Source of the DNA: Alnus glutinosa
Lineage: Eukaryota > Streptophyta > Magnoliopsida > Fagales > Betulaceae
Assembly: GCF_958979055.1 (NCBI RefSeq)
Contig: NC_084888.1
Span: 36,537,804-36,601,803, forward strand
Length of the DNA stretch: 64,000 nucleotides
Direction: 5' to 3'
Both the position numbers and the translations under genes were made by a program. Positions 35,400-48,099 of this stretch are shown one piece after another (position 1 is the first letter of the stretch; each line of letters begins with the position of its first letter). Under the pieces are notes generated by a model that did no database searches, was not told the DNA's origin, and was given only the letters and a program-made list of their open reading frames with translations.

Positions 35400-36303
35400 A
35401 ATCAAGGAACATACTTATAATGACGAAGGTGTTGCGACGAGAGAGCTAGAGAGGTGGGTGCCTCTAAAGAAATTACGTCCCCACTATCTTGAAAATGCTC
35501 GAATTGGTGTTATTGTGGCCACGTGAATTTTAACACATGCCACATTGCCAGCGATAAACCAGAACATGATGCATTGCACGCGTGCTGCTCGAGAAAAGAT
35601 CCAAATGAAATTTCGTTTCAGGAAGAGATATTTTGGTGCATTACCATATGCTTAATACGTGTTTGTAGGAAGAGGTATTGTCTTAATTAAACAAGTAGAT
35701 CATCAAAAGTCAGTTTGATTTATTCCAACAAAGTACACATATACTCGCACAAACTGCCAAAGCAAATGCTCAACGTACAGGGGCATTACAAAGGAGACTT
35801 TTCTGCAATCCGATCATTTCTTCACAAAGCTCCATTTTCCTATAAAAGTAAAAGTTGAGCATATTTGCCAATGTTGAAAATTTTAGAAAATTCCAAGATA
35901 GAAGGAACAAAATAACTTTTGAGATACCACTTAACCTAAAAGCTTAAGCCTTTAGGTTTAGGCCCAACTATGTTATGTAAATCACTTACTATTTTTACAT
36001 CTTAGCAATGTGGGACACCTCACAAGTGCACTCAACAAACATTAAGAAAAAAAATTGAATTCACTTATAAGGTTACATGTGGGCTTAAATAAGGTGAAAA
36101 CCTTCATGTGTATGTTTTGATGTTAGGTCATCTGCCTATGCAGCTCTTGTGCTTGTGGTTTGAAAGAATTATTTGGAAACTTTAAGGTTTGAAATTTAAG
36201 GCCAAATTACAATACTTAGGACATACTTTAGTCACTCTATGGATTGTCTATCATTGGCTAAACTTTTAAATAAAAATTTGTAGTATCATACCTTACTTGG
36301 TCC
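35400..36303. repeat. 3' flank of RLK copy 1 (first copy of duplicated segment)
   Basis: The segment matches 49560-50370 and, from about 35600, also 41690-42245. Shared stretches are ATTTTGGTGCATTACCATAT, AAGCTCCATTTTCCTA and TTTTAGAAAATTCCAAGATA. It contains TTAGCAATGTGGGACACC, a motif common in plant repeats. It is non-coding. Confidence 0.7.
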
Positions 36304-39300
36304 TTATCCATGGCTCCCAACCTCTAGAAATGCATTTTTGATTCGATGTAGTTCCCTAGTGACATCCTCCATATTCATTCTTTCTTTCGGTGATTCTAAT
36401 GAACAACCAAGGCCGATATTGAAAATTGAAAGAAAGCACTTTTGCACATTAGAATTCATCTGGCTTACATTCTCAATAATGACTCTTTCTTCTACTGCCT
36501 CAATATCGTAGTTGTAGTCATCTTCTTCTGTTTCCATCGGTAATTCATTCACTTCTCCTGTGAAAAGATTTGGGTCCATAATTTGCACAATTTTTTCTGG
36601 CAATGCCATTTTAACAAAGTTATGAAGGTTGAAGCCGTCTTTAAACATTTTGTCAGTAGGTCTCTTTCCTGTGAACATCTCCAACACAAATATCCCATAG
36701 CTATAGACATCTCCTTGTGTTGATGCCTCACCACCCATTCCATACTCTGCAATTCATATATTTCATATGCACAGTTAACATGATATATAATGACTTCTAA
36801 TAGCTATTTAATATGTAATTTAAAAGAGTCGGGATATGTTATGTATGGCCGGGCCTAAGGATTTAATATTTAATTAGACGTTACATATTTGATTTAGTTT
36901 TAGAAAATAATGTGAATAATCGTCTGTATTTAACAATTAGACATGGCTTCTTGTATGGCCACATAGAACAGTTGGCTTCGACTAGAATATTTATTGAATG
37001 ACAACGCAATGAAGTATTTTTATACACAAGAAAATATTGGAAATAAAGATGTGGAACTACAGAAATTGAAGAAAGCAAAAATAAAAACTGTTTGGAAAAA
37101 ATTGAACTCTTGGACAGTAAGGCGAATATTGATCTGTCTCTTAGACAAATATTACCTCCCACTTAAACAATAAGTTTTGCAAAAGAGAATAAAACAATTC
37201 TGTTCTTAGGATATAATACTGCCCGAATGTAGTGCGGAGACTGTGAATTCTGAACACTACACTGAATAAGAAATTCTGTAACAGCAGAGAAGAAGAAGAA
37301 GAGAAGGAAAAATATCAACAAAAAATATGCTAGAAAAATATATTTTTATATAAATTACAGAAACAGTTTATAGCAGTTTATTACAGTTTTTGACTGTTGA
37401 AAAAGCAGTTAGAAAATATAGTTTCTGACTGTTGAGAATTACTGTTAGAAAAATAGTTGTACATATCAGAAAAATACACAAGTAAACAATAAGCTTGTGT
37501 GCGACGATGCACACAAGCGTGCGTGCGACGACACAACTAGTACATGTGTACTCAAAATCCTATCTGGTATAAGAGCAAGATAAATGTTTATAAAGCACAC
37601 AAAAAAACTTATAACTTTTCAATGTTGGACAAAGAGTAATTGACAAAATAGAGAGAAAGTTGAAATATTCAAATTGGATGGAAACTTAAATTTTCATGAA
37701 CTAATTTTCAACAGAAAATATATAAGATAATAGATAATGAAGCAGCTAATTAAGAATATCTTAAAGAAAAACTATATGTGCCATGTTTAGTTGTATGTTC
37801 TCATGCTTAATTATGACTGATTCAGGACTTGTTTAATTGTTGTCAAACCCTCCTTTAAGCATGCCCCATTAATCTTTGTCAAAGCCTAATTAAATCTCTT
37901 CTGTACGTGCCCAATATTCCCAAGCAATATATACAAAAGACCAGTTCTCTCTTAAAAAGAAGTGAGTTGTTCCCACCATTTTTACAGCATGGTTAATTTG
38001 ATATATGTAATTGACAAGCTATAAGAATAAATATGGAGAGCCTTAAGGAAATAAAATTGACAAGACTAATTAAATGAATATGTAGAGCATTAAAAAGACA
38101 GTTGGTGATACTTTTCAACTTGATCAAAATCATGATTTAAAGGATTTAAGATTGAAGTAGTTATGTACCTGGAGCAGCGTAGCCAATAGTACCCTTTATT
38201 CCAACTGTGCTAGTTTGATTTTGAGAAATATCATTTCTTGCAGAGAGGATCCTTGCCAAACCAAAATCACTTACTTTAGCAATCATGTCATTATCAAGAA
38301 GGACATTGCTTGGCTTTAAATCACAATGAATAATTGGTGGTTCACAGTGATCATGAAGATATTGTAACGCAAAAGCTATATCAATCGCAATATTTAGTCT
38401 TTGAAGGAGGCTCAAATGTCTTGGTCGATTTTCATTGTCGATATCTTGGTGCAGCCACTTGTCTAAGTCTCCATTTTCCATGAATTCGTAAACTAGAGCT
38501 TTGAAATCATTGCCGTTGTAATCCATGCTGGAACAACAAGTTAAAATCTTAACAAGATTCCGATGCCGTATATTTCTGAACGCATTGCATTCAGCTATGA
38601 AACTCTTGAAAGCTCTTTTCTCTTGAAGGTTCAATACTTTCACAGCAACCATTATTTTTTGCTGATCAAGAATTCCTTTATGCACAAAACCAAAACCACC
38701 AGATCCAATTAAATTACTAGGAGAAAATCCGTTAGTCATTTGATAGAGCTCCTTGTATGAAACATTTGAAAGTTGGTTGGTTTTTGGGAGTGTAGAAGAT
38801 GATTCTTTTATTGATTTTCTCCTCCTATAAAAGACAATAAAGGATGAAAATAGAATGAAAAACAAAACCCCACCAACAATTATGATTGTTAATTTGAATG
38901 CATGAGATTTTCCTTTTTTCATAACTTTGACATCGCATGCTTGCAAGTGCAATTCTGGGACACCTCCACAAAGGTTTTTATTTCCTATCACCGACATTGC
39001 GCTTGCATTTCGGAAGACTCCTTGGGTCGGTACCTCGCCCACCAAATTATTAAAAGAAAGATTCAAATATAGTACATCAGAAACTTTCTGTAAATCTTTA
39101 AGAATTAATCCCGAGAAATTGTTTCTTGAAAGATCTACATAGCGAAGGTCTTTCAATGAAGCCAAAGGAGGTAGGTTTCCTTCAAATGAATTACCTTGCA
39201 AGGAAAGGTTCTGCATACTCGAGCAATCTCCAATTGTTGCAGGAATCTCACCAAACAAACTGTTTTCGGAGACATCCAATTCCAAAATATTTTTCAATTT

Positions 39301-40854
39301 GCTTACTGCTTCCATAGTTAGGATGCCTGTCAATGAGTTTTGTGATAAGCTGAGTGCTAGTAATTGGGAAGAAAGACTCGTTTTGGGTATGGCTCCACTA
39401 AGGCTATTTTGGGAAATATCTAAATACTTCAAACTTTTGCAGTTTTCAAAACTTGATGGAATGCTTCCTTCCAATTTGTTCTGATACAAGTAAAGTGCGA
39501 ACAATTGAGTGAGGTTGCCTAGAGAGGATGGTATGTGCCCCGACAATCTGTTTCCATGCAAAGACAATACTTGTAGCTTTTGTAACTTCCCAAAATAAGT
39601 GGGAATGGTGCCTGTGAACAGGTTCCTTCGCATGTCGAGAAGAATTAAGTTCATGAGATTCTCTAATGATTCAGGAATAATTCCAGATATTTGATTGCCG
39701 CCAATGTACAAATAATTGAGTTGCTTCGACAAATTACCTATAGAATCAGGTAAACTACCTCCAAAATTGTTATCAGCAAAAGCTAGCCGTTTCAGTTTTG
39801 TGCAGTTTTGCAAAGATGTTAAGAAATCCAAGTCCTTGGTTGAATTACTTCCAAGATTATTTTTAGCAACAGCTAGCCACCAGACATTTATCCGGTTTCC
39901 TAGATCAGTTGGAACTTGCCCCACAAAATTGTTATAGGAGAGCTCAAGGACTTCAAGCTGAGAAGCATTGGATAGTGAAACTGGGATTGGACCATAGAAT
40001 TTGTTACCATAGATATTCAAAATTCGGAGATTAGGTAGAGTGAGGCCTATATTGGCTGGAAGAGTGCCATTAAGTCGGTTATATCCGACTTCAATGCTCT
40101 TTAAATTTGATACATTGTAGAGGGAATGAGGGAACGTACCGAACATATTATTATCCACGACTCCAAAGTAAGCCAACCTTTGCAAATGACCCATTTCCTC
40201 TGGAATATTTCCTACGAAATAATTAAGCGAAAACTCAAGTACTCGGAGCGAAGAAACATTTCCTAAAGAAGGTGGGATGCCTCCCGTCAATTGATTTACG
40301 GAGACTGCAAGCCCCACAAGCCTCTTCAAAGAGCCGAGTTCAATAGGAAGATTCCCAAAAAGATGATTCCTTCTGAAGTCCAAGATTCTGAGTTCCGGAC
40401 AGTTTGTCAAGTTGCTTGGGATTTCCCCCGACAACGAGTTATTTCTAAGATCGAGACGTTGCAGCCGGAACAGATGAGTAACCCGTTGTGGAATTTCTCC
40501 GTGTAAGAAGTTGTCTGAGAGGTTGACCACCCTAAGAAAGCTGAGGTTGCCGATGTAAGGTGATATGGATCCACCTAAAGTATAGCCAGTTAGGTACAAG
40601 GTCGTAACTCTTTGATGCTTGCGGCCGCATATAACTCCCTGCCAGTTGCAGAAGTGGATAGAATCATTCCAAGAGGTGAAGATGTTGAATGGGTCATTGG
40701 GTATCAATTCTTTGAATTTGAGAAGAGCAAGACGATCAGTCTCATTTGTTGGGGTGGCAGCAGTAGCAACAGTGGTGGGTTGCAAGCATAGTAGGCTTAT
40801 AGAAAAGAGAAGAATCATACCAAGGTGTAAGCTGCGGGTATCAAGCTGCTTCAT
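36304..40854 (-). CDS. LRR receptor-like kinase, class XII, non-RD (array copy 1, intact)
   Basis: Two exons (40854-38169 and 36746-36304) join in frame to about 1042 aa. Residues 1-33 form a signal peptide. An N-terminal cap with CNWQGVIC follows, then about 21 leucine-rich repeats (90-625), a cysteine pair (CGG...LQAC), and a membrane helix at about 655-676. The kinase has the glycine loop IGSGGFGFV (716-724), VAVK Lys739, the catalytic loop HCDLKPSN (843-850), and DFG at 863-865. Cys replaces Arg in HRD, marking the non-RD class of immune receptors such as FLS2, EFR and Xa21. The intron splits the Glu codon of the APE motif. The closest known type is At3g47570; the ligand cannot be told. 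All key residues are present, so the gene looks functional. The 1422-bp intron carries an LTR-like insertion (37038-37712). Confidence 0.93.
37038..37712 (+). mobile_element. LTR-retroelement fragment in the intron of RLK copy 1 (fossil)
   Basis: Introns of copies 2 and 3 run straight through this point, so about 675 bp were inserted in copy 1 only. The insert lies between repeats AGAAAATAT (37029-37037 and 37713-37721). A tRNA-Met-type primer-binding motif (TGGTATAAGAGC) lies at 37565-37576 after an LTR-like stretch, so the piece looks like one LTR plus leader. The 9-bp repeat is longer than the usual 5 bp and may be partly chance. It is incomplete. Confidence 0.55.
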
Positions 40855-40899
40855 TGGAATGGCTGGAGAAGGGAAGCAGAGTATTTGGGAAATGTGAGA

Positions 40900-43019
40900 G
40901 GCAGAGCAAGATACAGAGTATTATGCGTGCTCTTTGTAGGGGTCAGATTGGTCAGTTTTGGGTGTGAAGTAAGAATTCTCAAAAAGAAGTTAGGATTTTC
41001 AAAGCACAAGTTCTCGAGTCATTGACACGCTGAAGTGGGCTTAAAGGACTCGTTAGAAGTTTTATCTTTTGGCAGAAAGAGTGGAAAGACTTCCCTAGCA
41101 TGACCAAAAGACTTCCTTCGTTCAAAAGTCTTGTTGTTTTATGGAGAAAAGTTTTGACAATCTGTGTAGCAACTAGAAATGCTTTTATTGTTTGTTTCTC
41201 TTTGAAAAAATGTTCTTCGAAAAAATGATATCGCTAGAGAATTGCAACAGTTTGTCTTGTATTTCATTCAATTTCTTTGTTTCTTACTTGATAAACACCC
41301 ATTCAAACTGCTTAATTGAAGGTCCATCAGAAAATTGCAAGTGTTTTCGACACGGTTTTGACTTGATATACAGTGGTTGGGGAAAAAACAAAAGAGCAAG
41401 AAAGACGGAAAAAGACCCTACATACTTTAAAAATGATCTAAAAATACTTATTAGTGTGAAGAAGTAGTCTCTTTGGTGCTCCAATTTAAAAAAACAATGG
41501 CACCGTTAATGGGTTTTGGAGACTGATTTTTATTTTTTATTCTTTGTTTGAAAGTGTGTTACGACGTGACATAAAGATAAAATCTTTCAATATAAATATT
41601 TTTTTGGACTTTTCCAATAAGGAATTCTTATCTTTCAATTTCAATATAAATCTGTTCAACCATTCCGTAAAAACCAGGGCTAAGATTTGGTTTCAGGAAG
41701 TGGAAGTCCTTTGAGGTCGAACAGAGAAAAGAGTAAGAAGAATTGGGCTAACAAAATAATAGCGCCCGACATTATTCTCGTATATTTTGGTGCATTACCA
41801 TATGCTTAAATACATGTTTGTAGGAAGAGATATTTTCTTTGTTAAATACATTAACAAAGAAAACTAAGTTTGATTTATTCCAAAAAAATAAATATATGCT
41901 CGCACAAACTGCCGAAGCCAATGCTAAACAGGGGCATTACAAAGAAGACTTTTCTGCAATTTGATCATTTTCTTTGCAAAGCTCCATTTTCCTACAAAAG
42001 TAGAAGTTGAGTATATTTGCCAATGTCGAACATTTTAGAAAATTCCAAGATACAAGAAACAAAACAACTTTTGCTCTGAAAATATTGTTGGGGATTCCTA
42101 GGAAAGTCATTTTTTAGTAAGCTCATAATATATAGCATGTTGAAACACCACTTAACCAAAAAACTTAAACATATGGATTTGGGCCAATTATGTTATATAA
42201 ACCACTCACTCTTTTTATATCTTAGCAATGTGGGACACCCTGAGATGCAGCACCAAACAGTTTTAACTGTACCATGAAGGACAAAGTAAAATTTTTACTT
42301 GCACGTAGAGGGCAAGACATATAGCAATTTCAGAACATAAGCAGTGATTGAACAAATAAAGAGCAAAAATCAAATGTTGTACTGCTTGATTCTAAAGGTG
42401 CTGCAACCTAGAGAGAAAGCCAGAGTTTTTAGGTTCTAGGTTCAACTAGCATGTGGTCAAATTTTGGCCATCTTATCAAAGACTTCTTCTCTTAACCAAA
42501 AAATCTAGAAACACAAAGTCAGAGAAAGAAAGATGTACCTTTAGGGGAGTCGAGGAAAGTGCAGATTTTTCATCGCATGAGAAAAGAAGCTATCCTACTT
42601 TTGCATATACAGGAAAACACTCGGTAGATTTTAGTCATAAACCCTCAATTATATCTAAGCAAAGTAAATTAATGCACAAAGAATTGAGATATCAGGTGAA
42701 ACTACATGCTATAACTGATATGTCAAGGAAAACAGTAATCCTGCAAATTCTCCCATTTTTTTTTTATTAAAAAAAACAAATTCAATATGGAAACTGACAT
42801 CATATGCAAGGCAAGATCAAACCTGATGATGCCAATACAGAAAAACAGTCGCTCGACCTGCTTTTTCTATCTTCCCCAAAAAGTACTTGCAAAATTCTCA
42901 TAAGAGCAATAGGGGGCAAACACAACTAGTTCCTAGATTGCATAACAATAAAACAAGTGAAATGAGCAATCAAACCTGATACCGTAGGATTAGGAACCAA
43001 ATCCTAGGCAAGAACACCT
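40900..43019. repeat. Spacer with an orphan copy of the RLK 3' flank (41690-42245)
   Basis: 41690-42245 matches the downstream flanks of copies 1 and 2 (35600-36010 and 49690-50060) but no receptor kinase follows. It probably marks another deleted unit. The rest (40900-41690 and 42245-43020) shows no gene-like frame. Confidence 0.6.
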
Positions 43020-46000
43020 GATTCTGCTAGGTGTGTCTGTTCCCCCTCAAGGGGTAACTGTCCTTCTTGACCCAAGCCTGCCCTCCTGTGGGTGGTTGCT
43101 GGCAGGACTTCATCATCCACTCCATCATGCTCTGTATCCAGATAGGTGGCTCACTGAGGTACTAATCTTCTTCTACCTTCTGAGGCCTTCTAAATTGCTT
43201 GGATTTGTTCTGAGACTTGCCATTGTGATTGGCTGGTACAAATTGCTGCTGAGGCCGCTAATGCTAAGATGCCTCGTATCGCAGTGCATAAGACCAAGGA
43301 GCTTGATATCCTGATGCTTGATGATAAGGAGCCTGATACCATGGAGTCTGATATTGGGCCGCAGGTCTAGTGCCATGATTAGCCTGTTTAGGCACTTCTT
43401 TCTTGGCCTTGGCTTTCTGTGCTTTCAAGAGGGAGCACTGGGGATGAACATGTCCACTTAGACCACAGTGATGGCATATGGGGGGTCTTCTGATGGAATG
43501 AGACTTCTAAGCGCCTTGAACATCATCATTGACCTTGTCCTTCCCTTTATCTTCCGAAGTGGGAGGAGGCTCTGGGACTGTAGGTTTCACAAATATAGTC
43601 TTTGAAGTAGAGGGAGCTATAGAAGAGGGAGCTACATACCCGAGACCGGTCTTGTCAGTTGGGCTCTTCTAGATAGAGAATACGAGTCAGCTTCTCATCA
43701 ATGACTCGTTCTAACTGGAGCTAAGCCTCTAGCAGCTTCTCCTCGAGCTCTTGTATTCTAAGCAGCAATGAACTCTTCTCTATTTGCAAACTGTTCAGAT
43801 CATAGAGGTGCTGCTTGCGACCTTCCCTCAGCTTCTCATATTCTATGTAGAGTGTCTTGTACGCCTCCTTAAGCTTTTCCCCATTGTCACTATGCTCCAA
43901 ATAATACGAGTCTTCTTCTTCGACATGTGGTGCTACGAAGGCAAGAAATTTCTCAGACTCTGGAGCTTCTTCTATTGACTCATCACAAAGAGTCACATTG
44001 TAAGCCTTCCCCTTGCCCTTCTTGAGGTTCCCGCACTCGTCTTGGATATGCCCAAAACCTAAGCATTCAAAAACATTTGGGCCCTCTGGGATCCTTCTTT
44101 TCTTCTTCCTCAGGTTCCGCTTCTCTGGGAGCTTTCTTCATCTTTTCAGAAAACTTCTTCTTAAATCGGTCATCTTTCATTAGTCTTCTGAAATTTTTGG
44201 CTAGCATAGCTGTAATATCCCAATTTTTTTTTATATAATAATTATATACATACATATATATATATGAGTTAACTTAATAAGTAAGTTGTAGAAAAAAAAA
44301 AAAAGGAAGCAACTTGCACAGCAAGTTGATTTATCTTTTTTTAAAAAAATTTCTTCTTTTCTCTCTCTTTCTTGGTCTTCTTTCTTCTTCCTTCTTCGTT
44401 ACTTTTTCTTTCTTCTTCTATTATTATTTCTTCTCTCTTCTTCTTTCTTCCTGAGCACGCAGACACACACAGAGGGAGAAACAAAGAGTGAGCGAGAGAG
44501 AGAGAGAGGGAGAGAGATGCCGATAGGGAGAGACAGAGAGATGAGAAGAGAGAGAGATCTAGGAGATCAAGAGAGAGAGCCGATCGGAGAGGGATTTGAA
44601 TGGAACCCAGCAACCCGAGAGCCAGAGGACGGCCGGAGATCCCAGTTCTGTGACTTCCGGCGACCTGTAATGTGGTTTTCCGACGAGCTCGAGAACCAGA
44701 TGTAACCCGAGAGAAGCTTCGATCGTTGAAGCCGTGAAGCCGTGAATCGCAACCCGCCAGACCCGAGAGAGAGAACCTGGGTGGTTCGTGAGCCTGTGAG
44801 ACCCGATCGTTGGTGGCCGGACATCCATGAGCTGATTTTCGGTGGTACATCAAAGGGGCGAGGCGGTGGGCGAAGTCCAGTGGCCGGAGGACGTGATTTC
44901 CGGCGAGACAAAGCTGGGTTTTCCGTGGGTCGTCGTCAGAGGCGATTTCCGGTGACTTGGAGTGCGATTCCGGCGAGCTTTAGTAGAATTTTCCGGCGAC
45001 TCTTAAGTCCAGAATCTATGGGTAATTTTTGGGTTATCCTTGTTTGTGTGTGTGGTGTTTTTTTTTCGGTGTTAATCTTTGGATTTAATCGTATGGTTAA
45101 CGCTTGGAGTTTGATCTTGTGTTTTGCTATTTTTGGACATAGAATTGATTATGTGTGTGATGTGTTCTCTGTTGGTGGAGGTTTTGAATGGCTAAGCCAT
45201 GTGTGTGAGTCTCAACAGTGGGTATTTGATTATTTTGGGGGTGTTGTGGCCGGTTGTATTTTGGCAGTGACGGATTTGGGTTTCTTGTATAACTTAACCA
45301 ATTTTGTAGTGTAGGATTTAGGGTGATGTTGGCCATATGGTTTTGGGTTACAATTGTTTCTGTTGATAGACTGTGTGGGATGATAATGGATAAATTCTAG
45401 GCAATACTGTGATGCTGGGTTTATTTGGTGTATTTTATTGATGGTGATTTTAGGCCCTGTTTTGATGATGGCCAAATATTAATAAATTTCAGTGGTTTTA
45501 GATTATGTGTTTGATGATCCGGTTAAGTATATTGGGTATTTATGGATTTGATTGTGTCCTAATATTGATGGACTGTGATGTGATCAAGAGAACTGATTTG
45601 AGCTATGGCTACTGTTGTTGAGTCTTGCTAGCCAGTTAGTTGTTCTGTGTTAGCAGTGTTATGATTAGTTGGGTTGTGATGATTTTGGAAGTTAGAATTA
45701 TTTTAGACTGATTATGTGTTTATGATATTGATGATTTTGAGTTGGATTTCTATTACTTGCGTTCCTGTGTATTGTAAACAGGGTGTGGATCTAGGTGATA
45801 ACTTGTTAATTGGGAGTTTTAGTTGTTAACGGACAACGTGTGTTTAAGCTGTATTTTGGGGATTATGATCCACGGACTGATCAATTTTAAGAGTCTTTAA
45901 TTTCTATTTAACCGATTGTGGGGGTAGTAGCCGTGGGTAGTGTTTTGGGTTGTGGTGTTGATAGTTGAAAGTGTACTAATTTTGAGTATTATCCTGTTGC

Positions 46001-48060
46001 TCGATATTTAGATTGATTATTCCATTTTGGCTAAATGGGAAGAATTTGGAAGTTAATTATTGTTGGTATGTGGGTGTATGGGCATGTTTCTGCTTGGCGG
46101 GAGTATTGAGTTATGGTTACTATTCTGACTGTGAAGGATTTTTGGGATGATTTGTCTTGGGATGGGATCTAGTTGAATTGGTAGACTTTGTTTTTAAAAT
46201 TGAATCTTATATGTTTTAATTTTGGATAGAGATTTTGTGTGTGTATATATATATATATAGGATAATTTAGTTTAAGTCTTAGAATTGAATTTCAGAACGC
46301 TCCGCTAAATTTTATCCTCGTGTTTTATTTAGGTAAAAGCTCGACCCTGACACTAATGGAAAGTCCAGGTAAAGGGATACAACACCGAAAAACCCCCAAC
46401 AAGATTTTATTACAAATCTTTTGAAAAAGTGTTGGGGAATTTTACAAAGCGTTGCTCATGTGATTTTAATGCCAAGCTTTATTACTCATATGATATTGTT
46501 TAAGAATTTTGAGCATAAATCACAGTTTTGGTTAAGAGCATTTTTAAGAATTATGATTTATGCATAATTATAGTTAAGACTAAGAGCATTTCAAAATTAT
46601 GAATTATGTATACTCACAGATATGATTAAGAGCATTCTAAAGTTATGATTTATGCATAATTACAATGATGAAAAGAGAGCATTTGAAAGTTATGACTATA
46701 GAGCATTCCAAAGTATATGACTCTATTCATGAATACAGTATTGAAAGAAAAGATAATCTAAAGTTAAAATTCTGCACATGACTACAGTTATAAAAGCGGC
46801 TCTTACAGTTTTGAAATAAAGTTTACAGTTATAACAGAGCCTACAGTATTACAGAAAACGTTCATGTGCAGTAATTGTTTAACCCTGAGGCACTACTACA
46901 GTTAGATTCGGTACCATATAGGGTAGCATGGCAAGCATACTAAATACGGTGTGTGCTACCGGCCGGGGTTGGCCTTCAACCTAGGGAAGATTCCCAACCC
47001 GGCGACTCTTCTCTGTGACGACAGGCTGAGTCTATAGGTCCTTTGGACAAAGCCAACGTGCGCCGCTCACGGGAACTGGCGGTGTAGAGTCTATAAAGGG
47101 ATAAACCACAGAGAAAGGATTAAAGAGAAAACAGATAAAAAGAGTTTACTAGATCATTAATAATTTCATATGCCATTATTTATATTCCTCATTCATTTGT
47201 TCTATTAATTGTTCATATGATTATGCCTCCTGCTTTAAAACAATACATTTCTTATCACGAATCATATTTTTAACACGTGTTTTCTTATAAATCATAAATA
47301 GTCTAGTAGGTCATTTCTTAAACAATTTGCATAACTATAATCTCCACTTCATAATCACTTAAAGATTACATATCATATTTATACTTTAAAACATCATCGT
47401 AATCTTAATATATTCAAAAACACTTAAATCATCTAAAATAAATTAAAATCAATATACTATTGGTTTAGGTTGTAATTCAATTTACTTTATGCAATTCATC
47501 ATATTTGTAATTAATTCTCATTAGTGAGTAGAATAAATCTGTCATTATGAAAATGACTAAAGATTATGGCATAAAGGTTTATAGCATGTTTTATGTCCCC
47601 AGGTGTTGTATTTTCCTTACTGAGTTGTCGAACTCACCCCTTTTTCCCTCCACCCCTTTCAGATGTCAACAGTAAGACGAAGTCTTTTCCTTGTAAGGGC
47701 ATAGACCTCGCTGAGAGCGATAGTTCGTGATGAACCGGCCGGACCCTAGTATTGTATAGTATGTTTTGTTTCTTTTAGAGAATTCAAAGTGTTGTAAAGA
47801 ATTATTAATAGAAAGGTTTAAAAATAGGAAGTTTTAAATTTATATGTTGTAAATGCACGCTTCCATTTAAAATATTTGTTTTTAGTACTCAAGTTCGCGT
47901 TTCCCTTATATCCCAAAACGGGGGCGTGACAATAGCCACAACTTTATCCTCCTCCTCAGAGTCATCTTTCTTGCCAGATCTCGACGGCATCGTCGACGAC
48001 GAGTTGGACGGATACACCGGGCGGATCTCGACGGCATCGTCGCCGGATACACCGGGTGGA
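43020..48060 (-). mobile_element. Copia-type gag fossil, interrupted by a solo LTR
   Basis: Minus-strand pieces at 43020-44210 and 47932 to about 48060 resemble gag of Ty1/copia elements. A zinc knuckle CFECLGFGHIQDEC and a second knuckle CHHCGLSGHVHPQC are visible, with a coiled-coil-like stretch rich in Glu, Lys and Leu between them. No protease, integrase or reverse transcriptase was seen and no LTRs of its own were found. It is broken in several places and old. The 44211-47931 element splits it. Confidence 0.75.
44211..47931. mobile_element. 3.7-kb solo LTR (probably Gypsy) nested in the copia gag fossil
   Basis: The 3721-bp element begins TGTAATATCCC and ends GGGGGCGTGACA. It is flanked by a perfect 5-bp repeat ATAGC (44206-44210 and 47932-47936), and the gag reading continues on both sides. 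No second LTR copy or pol domain lies inside. It holds a CT-rich leader, a GC-rich stretch with CCGGCGA motifs (44580-45000), and, near the end, a TACTGAGTTGTCGAACTCA motif of a kind I associate with long Gypsy (Del/Tekay-like) LTRs. Open frames inside, such as 44742-45314, are not gene-like. Confidence 0.7.
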
Positions 48061-48099
48061 TCTCAATGGCATCGTTGCCGTATACGTATATCGTATACA

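Noticed and set aside
38161-38168. C-terminus of RLK copy 1 at 38161 as an 897-residue protein
   Set aside because: The frame runs into a GT donor; splicing to 36746 restores the APE motif and the rest of the kinase, as in the other copies.
38927-40897. Several plus-strand frames of 60-90 codons across RLK copy 1
   Set aside because: They are antisense shadows of leucine-rich repeat coding sequence.
44742-45314. 190-codon open frame inside the long solo LTR
   Set aside because: It overlaps equally long frames on the other strand, is Arg/Gly/Pro-rich from a GC-rich leader, matches no family I know, and lies in an element bounded by a target duplication.
47970-48070. Small tandem GATCTCGACGGCATCGTCG repeats as a CRISPR-like or regulatory array
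   Set aside because: Only three imperfect units are present, at the edge of the gag fossil, which is ordinary local duplication.
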